A stretch of DNA of 36,676 nt from Rugamonas sp. (GTDB taxonomy: Bacteria; Pseudomonadota; Gammaproteobacteria; Burkholderiales; Burkholderiaceae_D): contig NZ_JANXMI010000094.1 of NCBI RefSeq assembly GCF_025354735.1, positions 1-36,676 of the forward strand, written 5' to 3'. The notes under the pieces are model-generated. The model saw only the letters and a program-made list of their open reading frames with translations. It did not search any database and was not told the DNA's origin. Position 1 is the stretch's first letter. Each line of letters opens with the position of its first letter. The position numbers were made by a program, and so were the translations under genes. Below, in pieces: positions 32,856 to 36,676 of the stretch.

Positions 32856-33350
32856 ATGCGCATACAGAAAGAATCGGTCCGCGGGCTGGACAAGCTTGAC
32901 CGAAAGATATTACGGATATTGCAAGACGACGGCCGCATCTCGATGAAGGACTTGAGCGAGCAGGTCGGTTTGTCGATCACGCCGGCCATCGAACGCGTCA
33001 AGCGCATGGAGCGTGACGGCGTCATCACCGGCTACCACGCGCGCATCGATCCGACGGCGCTGGGGGCCAAGCTGCTGGTGTTTGTCGAGATCACGCTGAA
33101 CCAGAAATCGGCCTCCGCGTTCGAGCAGTTCCGGCGCGAGGTGCTGCGCATACCGGAGGTGCAGGAATGCCACCTGGTGTCGGGCGATTTCGATTACCTC
33201 ATCAAGGCCCGCATCCACGAAATGGCCGAATACCGCAAGCTGCTCGGCGACATGCTGCTGCAACTGCCCGGCGCGGCGCAGTCGAAAAGCTATGTCGTGA
33301 TGGAGGAAATCAAGGAAACGCTGGTGCTGTCGACCGAGCCGCCGTTGTAG
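32856..33350 (+). CDS. Lrp/AsnC-family regulator
   Basis: A 164-residue feast/famine regulator. The N-terminal helix-turn-helix (LDKLDRKILRILQDDGRISM, then LSEQVGLSITPAIERVKRME) is followed by a RAM ligand-binding domain (about 72-150: LLVFVEITLNQKS, VQECHLVSGDFDYLIKAR). SGDFDYL is the usual amino-acid-response turn. It closely resembles E. coli Lrp in size (164 residues) and layout. Being divergent from dadA, it probably activates that gene in response to an amino acid, perhaps alanine or leucine. The ATG has no good ribosome site at the usual distance; AGGAAA lies 17 bases upstream. Confidence 0.93.
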   Translation: MRIQKESVRGLDKLDRKILRILQDDGRISMKDLSEQVGLSITPAIERVKRMERDGVITGYHARIDPTALGAKLLVFVEITLNQKSASAFEQFRREVLRIPEVQECHLVSGDFDYLIKARIHEMAEYRKLLGDMLLQLPGAAQSKSYVVMEEIKETLVLSTEPPL

Positions 33351-33447
33351 CGAACGCGCATTGCGCTGGCTCAAAGGTACGCGCTTGTACCGGCGCGGAA
33401 TCGGCGTAAACTGTGGTGTCTCGATAGCCCTTGTGTAGAGAATCGCC

Positions 33448-33894
33448 ATGAGTCCCAGCAAGTTCAACTCCCTGATCTACGCCAGCAATCTCGAATCGGC
33501 CGGCGTGCCGAAAGAGCAGGCCAGCATCCACGCGCTGGCATTGGCCGACGTGCTTGAATCCCATGCCGTGTCCAAAGCGGATCTGGATGCATCGGAACAG
33601 CGCGGCGGCCTTCTTTTTGACGGCGTCAATGCGCGCTTCTCCCAGTCCGAGCACAATCTTGCTCAAACCGAGGGACGGTTGATGAATGAGATTACTGCGC
33701 TGCGCGTTGAGTTAAATACGCGGATCGCTCACATTGAAAAGAAGTTCGACTTGCTGCTTGAAAAGCAGCTTACTGACTTTAAAAAAGAAATGTCCGATTT
33801 TAAATATGACGTGATTAAATGGCTGACGATACTAAGCATCAGCCAGATGGGCATCACGTCCACCGTCGTCGCCCTGATCGTCCACGCGCGCTGA
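33448..33894 (+). CDS. DUF1640/CCDC90-like coiled-coil membrane protein
   Basis: A 148-residue protein. The start (FNSLIYASNLESAGVPKEQA, HALALADVLE) has the DUF1640 pattern, the family that includes the mitochondrial MCU regulator-like CCDC90 proteins. The middle (about 60-118) is a heptad coiled coil (HNLAQTEGRLMNEITALRVE, then KKFDLLLEKQLTDFKKEM), and the end is one transmembrane helix (WLTILSISQMGITSTVVALI). Such proteins are tail-anchored with the coil in the cytoplasm; their bacterial function is unknown. From about 33.68 to 33.83 kb the DNA is markedly more AT-rich than the rest of the window, which suggests recent acquisition or a different codon history. Confidence 0.75.
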   Translation: MSPSKFNSLIYASNLESAGVPKEQASIHALALADVLESHAVSKADLDASEQRGGLLFDGVNARFSQSEHNLAQTEGRLMNEITALRVELNTRIAHIEKKFDLLLEKQLTDFKKEMSDFKYDVIKWLTILSISQMGITSTVVALIVHAR

Positions 33895-33970
33895 TACGGT
33901 CCAGGGCGGCGCTCGCCGCGCCGTTTCAGTTAGAATATGGCCAGTGATTTCGTCGCGTACTGGAGCAGTC

Positions 33971-35548
33971 GTGAACGGCCTTGATGACACCCCCGCAGTC
34001 CTGCACCCCGACGCAGCGCGCCAGCATGCGGTCAGCGTGCGCACGCTCGATGAACATTTATCGTCCGACCACAGTTTCGGCTCCGCCTACGCGCGCGCGG
34101 TCGGCGCGCTGGCCGCCACCGACGGCGCCGTCACGCTGGCGCAGTTCGCCGCGCTGACCGACATCGCCGGCGACGGCAAGGCCTCGGCCGTGTTCACGGC
34201 GCTGGTGCTCAACGCCATCGAATCGGGCGTCAACATCGACTGGGCGCTCAACGGCCTGGCCAAGAGCCACGCCGACCAGCCCGCGCGCGACTCGGCCTTT
34301 GCGATGGCGCTGCCGCTGCTGGCGCTGCAAGGCGCGCAGGCGCGCGCGCTGGCGCAGCGGCTGGCCAAGTCGCTCAACGTCAAACCGCCGTCCGAGCTGA
34401 TGAGCCGCCTGCCCGACGACGAGCAGCGCGGCCTGCTGGCCAACCTGGGCGAGACGGCGCGCAAGCTGGTTAAGGGGCGCACGCTGGCCGACACGGTCGC
34501 CGACTTCGGCCGCACCATCGGCCTGCCCGAGCTGGTCGAGACGGCGCGCCAGTTCCAGTGCGGCCTGATCGACCGGGTCCAGCTGCAACTGCTGGTGCGC
34601 GGCGCCACCGACACCCTCAACCGCGACATCGCCCATTATCAGGAACAGGCCCGCACGCTGCTGCCATGCGAGGTCAGCACCGCCGCGCTGGCCGGCGCCG
34701 CCCAGGAGCTCAAGCAGCAGGTGCAGCAGCGGCTGACGCTGATCGACGCCCGCATCGCCTACGAGCGCGGCCTGCTGATCGAGGAAATCGACGACGCCGT
34801 CCACGACGCCGGCAACGCCATCGAACTGGCCATCACCGACCGCCTCGACACCGACCGCTGGAAGGACGAGGAAGTCTGGTCCAGCATAGGCCGCAACCAG
34901 TTCGGCATCGAGATGGAACGCCGGCTCGACCGCGTCATCCGCCGCAAGGAGGAGGCGCTGCAACTGTTGCAGGAAGATTTGAAACTGTTCCAGGCCGCCA
35001 TGCGGCTGGGCGAGGCGTCCGTGTTCCAGCGTCAGCACCGCGCCACGCTGACCAAGCTGATGCCGCGCCTGCGCATCGGCACGCGCCTGGCCAACAAGGT
35101 CGAGACGGCCGCCAACGTCACGCTGATGGGCAGCGCCGTGGCGGCGGCCGGCACCGGCACGGCCGCCTACCTGTTCGGCGCGGCCGTCATCTTGCCGGCG
35201 CTCGCGCCCGTGGCGCCCTTCGTCGGCGGCGCCGTGCTGCTGGCCGGCGTGTTCAAGTGGTTCAGCGACAGCGGCAAGCGCAAGCGCTCCGAAATCCGCG
35301 ACAAGCGCGCCGCCTTCGAGGCGGAATTGCGCAAGCAGTTGCGCGCGGCCGAACTGTCGTTCAACGCCCAGCTCGACCAGGTCGCCGCCGGCTTCCACCT
35401 GTCGGCGCAGCAGCAGCTGGCGCCCATCATGCTCGAAGCGGAGGCCGCCGGCCGCGTGCAGGGCATGCGCCAGCGCATCGCCGAACGCGTGATCGCGCAG
35501 GCGCGCCAGGCCATCGCCCAGCTCGACGCCGCGCTGAACACCGCCTGA
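33971..35548 (+). CDS. Helical protein with TerB-like start and dynamin-like membrane hairpin
   Basis: A 525-residue protein I cannot assign to a named family. Residues about 28-135 resemble a TerB-type helical domain (VGALAATDGAVTLAQFAALT). Residues about 200-380 are long charged helices (LDRVIRRKEEALQLLQEDLK), then a hydrophobic hairpin at about 382-430 (VTLMGSAVAAAGTGTAAYLF, VAPFVGGAVLLAGVFKWF) and returning helices (FEAELRKQLRAAELSFNAQL). That order resembles the stalk and membrane paddle of bacterial dynamin-like proteins, but there is no P-loop or other GTPase motif anywhere. The GTG start is fixed by GGAG five bases upstream; an earlier in-frame GTG lacks one. Its neighbours are a DUF1640 protein and a WrbA-like protein. 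Family likeness is by eye. Confidence 0.6.
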   Translation: MNGLDDTPAVLHPDAARQHAVSVRTLDEHLSSDHSFGSAYARAVGALAATDGAVTLAQFAALTDIAGDGKASAVFTALVLNAIESGVNIDWALNGLAKSHADQPARDSAFAMALPLLALQGAQARALAQRLAKSLNVKPPSELMSRLPDDEQRGLLANLGETARKLVKGRTLADTVADFGRTIGLPELVETARQFQCGLIDRVQLQLLVRGATDTLNRDIAHYQEQARTLLPCEVSTAALAGAAQELKQQVQQRLTLIDARIAYERGLLIEEIDDAVHDAGNAIELAITDRLDTDRWKDEEVWSSIGRNQFGIEMERRLDRVIRRKEEALQLLQEDLKLFQAAMRLGEASVFQRQHRATLTKLMPRLRIGTRLANKVETAANVTLMGSAVAAAGTGTAAYLFGAAVILPALAPVAPFVGGAVLLAGVFKWFSDSGKRKRSEIRDKRAAFEAELRKQLRAAELSFNAQLDQVAAGFHLSAQQQLAPIMLEAEAAGRVQGMRQRIAERVIAQARQAIAQLDAALNTA

Positions 35549-35603
35549 ACCTCCTTCCGCCGCCCGAACCCCGCCCGAACCGCCGCCGCCCGTCGTAATT
35601 CGA

Positions 35604-35632
35604 TTGACTTTGCCAAGCTTGAATTCCATTAT
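35604..35632 (+). promoter_or_regulatory. Candidate sigma-70 promoter of the WrbA-like gene
   Basis: TTGACT (five of six) and CATTAT (four of six) are 17 bases apart, giving a start about 90 bases before the gene. The leader contains CCGGCCGCGC twice (35640-35649 and 35664-35673). Confidence 0.5.
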
Positions 35633-35730
35633 CTGACAGCCGGCCGCGCCAGACAGCTGAGCGCCGGCCGCGCGCCTAGCAGGTGCCGCGCAGCACCGCC
35701 GACCATGTCATCCACTTTGAAGAGAGCATT

Positions 35731-36303
35731 ATGACCAAGATCGCCATCGTTTATTTCAGCGGCTACGGCCACACCGCCAAACAAGCCGAGGCCGTGCACG
35801 CGGGCGCCGCGTCGGTGGACGGCTCGCAGGTGACGTCCTATCGCATCGACCAGAACGGCGACTTGCCGGAAACGGCGATGGAGGAAATCAGCGCCGCCGC
35901 CGCCATCATCTACGGCAGCCCCACCTATATGGGCGGGCCGGCCTGGCAATTCAAGAAATTCGGCGACGTCTCGTCCAAGCCCTGGTTCAGCCAGGCGTGG
36001 AAAAACAAGGTGGCGGCCGGCTTCACCAATTCGGCCTCGGTTAACGGCGACAAATTCTCCACCATCCAGTATTTCTGGACGCTGTCGCAACAGCACGGCC
36101 AGATCTGGGTCGGCACCGGCCTGATGCCCGCCAACACCAAGGCCAGCGGTCCGGCCGACGTCAACTGGACCGCCGGCTACGGCGGCGCGCTGGCGATCTC
36201 GCCGGCCGACGCCTCGCCCGAGGAAGCGCCGCGCGCCGGCGACCTGGAAACGGCGCGCCTGCTCGGCAAGCGCGTGGCGGAACTGGCCGCGCGGCTGGGC
36301 TGA
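35731..36303 (+). CDS. WrbA-like flavodoxin-fold NAD(P)H:quinone oxidoreductase
   Basis: A 190-residue flavodoxin-fold protein of the WrbA/NADPH-dependent FMN reductase group, expected to bind FMN and reduce quinones by two electrons. The phosphate-binding loop is IVYFSGYGHTAKQAEAV (about 6-22), the second flavin contact is YGSPTYMGGPAWQFKKF (about 62-78), and the third lies near GFTNSASVNGDKFSTIQ. Length is close to WrbA (about 198) but the ARFGNM-type motifs differ, so I do not give the gene symbol. AAGAGAG precedes the ATG. It has its own promoter-like sequence and converges with emrA. Confidence 0.85.
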   Translation: MTKIAIVYFSGYGHTAKQAEAVHAGAASVDGSQVTSYRIDQNGDLPETAMEEISAAAAIIYGSPTYMGGPAWQFKKFGDVSSKPWFSQAWKNKVAAGFTNSASVNGDKFSTIQYFWTLSQQHGQIWVGTGLMPANTKASGPADVNWTAGYGGALAISPADASPEEAPRAGDLETARLLGKRVAELAARLG

Positions 36304-36323
36304 GCCCCACGCAAATCCGCCGC

Positions 36324-36356
36324 AGCGATGACGCCGCCGGATGGCGCGCCATCGCT
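36324..36356. terminator. Two-part hairpin between convergent wrbA-like and emrA genes
   Basis: AGCGATG and CATCGCT close an outer 7-bp stem, with CGCC/GGCG as an inner stem, in the 85-base convergent gap. The overlapping GATGGCGCGCCATC (36340-36353) is itself a perfect palindrome. No T-run follows directly, so its strength as a terminator is uncertain. Confidence 0.4.
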
Positions 36357-36388
36357 TCGGCCCAGATATTTCCGTCGCGGCGCCGTTT

Positions 36389-36676
36389 TTATTTCGCCAG
36401 ATTGCGCGCGATGATGGCGTCGGCCGCGCCGCCGGCCTGCGCCAGCGGCTGCGCCAGCGCCGTGGTGGTGTAGACGGCCGCCGCCGGCATGGTCGCGCCC
36501 AGCATGGGGCCGCCGGTGTCGCGGATGTCGACGTTGACGGTGGTCGACAGGCCGATGCGCAGCGGATGGTCGCGCAGCTCTCGCGGATCGAGCGCGATGC
36601 GCACCGGCACCCGCTGCACCACCTTGATCCAGTTGCCGCTGGCGTTTTGCGCCGGCAGCAGCGAGAACGCGCTGCC
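36389..36676 (-). CDS. emrA: EmrA-type efflux adaptor (HlyD family), C-terminal part (runs off the right edge)
   Basis: The last 95 codons of a membrane-fusion protein. The stretch SAFSLLPAQNASGNWIKVVQ, followed by RVPVRIALD, is the barrel-domain signature of EmrA/FarA adaptors, which link an EmrB-type MFS pump in the inner membrane to an outer-membrane channel for drug and fatty-acid export. GLSTTVNVDIRD follows as the last beta strand and the tail (AGGAADAIIARNLAK) is helical. The start, transmembrane helix and coiled-coil hairpin lie beyond the window. The EmrB gene would normally follow downstream, but here wrbA converges instead, so the pump gene must lie elsewhere or upstream. Confidence 0.88.
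   Translation of the reverse strand, partial: GSAFSLLPAQNASGNWIKVVQRVPVRIALDPRELRDHPLRIGLSTTVNVDIRDTGGPMLGATMPAAAVYTTTALAQPLAQAGGAADAIIARNLAK

Overview
The window reads as chromosomal DNA of a GC-rich betaproteobacterium, most likely an Oxalobacteraceae member (Massilia/Duganella/Janthinobacterium-like). The evidence is the strongly GC-biased third codon positions, the gene families present (FrcBCA sugar uptake, SiaABCD switch, PolB, XapX, DUF5610) and several divergent LysR/enzyme pairs. The genus is inferred from gene content, not from a marker gene. I found no tRNA, rRNA, CRISPR array, prophage or intact insertion sequence.

Layout. 1-4.0 kb: a fructose-type ABC uptake operon on the minus strand (frcB-frcC-frcA, then the start of a maltoporin-like porin), with a divergent FrcK-like kinase. 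4.3-8.9 kb: a chemoreceptor, a DUF5610 protein, a small membrane protein, a Crp/Fnr regulator and a DoxX-like membrane protein. 8.9-10.8 kb: a small soluble protein, a dienelactone hydrolase and a divergent LysR regulator preceded by a possible coupled leader ORF. 11.0-13.9 kb: a complete siaABCD-type phosphoswitch operon ending in a diguanylate cyclase, whose phosphatase has a soluble CBS-like input region. 14.0-18.4 kb: a YqjM-type ene-reductase with a divergent LysR, a Gal80-like Gfo/Idh/MocA protein and a second, closely related LysR. 18.4-22.7 kb: an exported DUF302 protein, DNA polymerase II and a NemA-type ene-reductase.

22.7-26.6 kb: a decayed AbrB/MazE-type antitoxin remnant runs into a tiny lipoprotein ORF, followed by a four-cluster ferredoxin subunit and a Tat-exported molybdopterin oxidoreductase. 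26.6-29.8 kb: an exported DUF1800/DUF1501 pair. 30.1-31.3 kb: an XapX-type membrane protein and an HDOD protein that may be read from a leaderless mRNA. 31.4-33.4 kb: D-amino-acid dehydrogenase dadA with a divergent Lrp/AsnC regulator. 33.4-35.5 kb: a DUF1640-like coiled-coil membrane protein and a large helical protein with a TerB-like start and a dynamin-like membrane hairpin but no GTPase motif. 35.7 kb to the end: a WrbA-like flavodoxin-fold protein and the C-terminus of an EmrA-type efflux adaptor.

The genes mostly form small independent units: sugar uptake, c-di-GMP signalling, flavin ene-reductases with regulators, anaerobic-type respiration and amino-acid catabolism. The parts least explained by known systems are the molybdoenzyme operon (no membrane anchor, one cluster cysteine replaced by serine, built next to a toxin-antitoxin scar) and the GTPase-less dynamin-like protein. 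All start choices, promoters and operators were judged by eye; no alignment or structure prediction was run.
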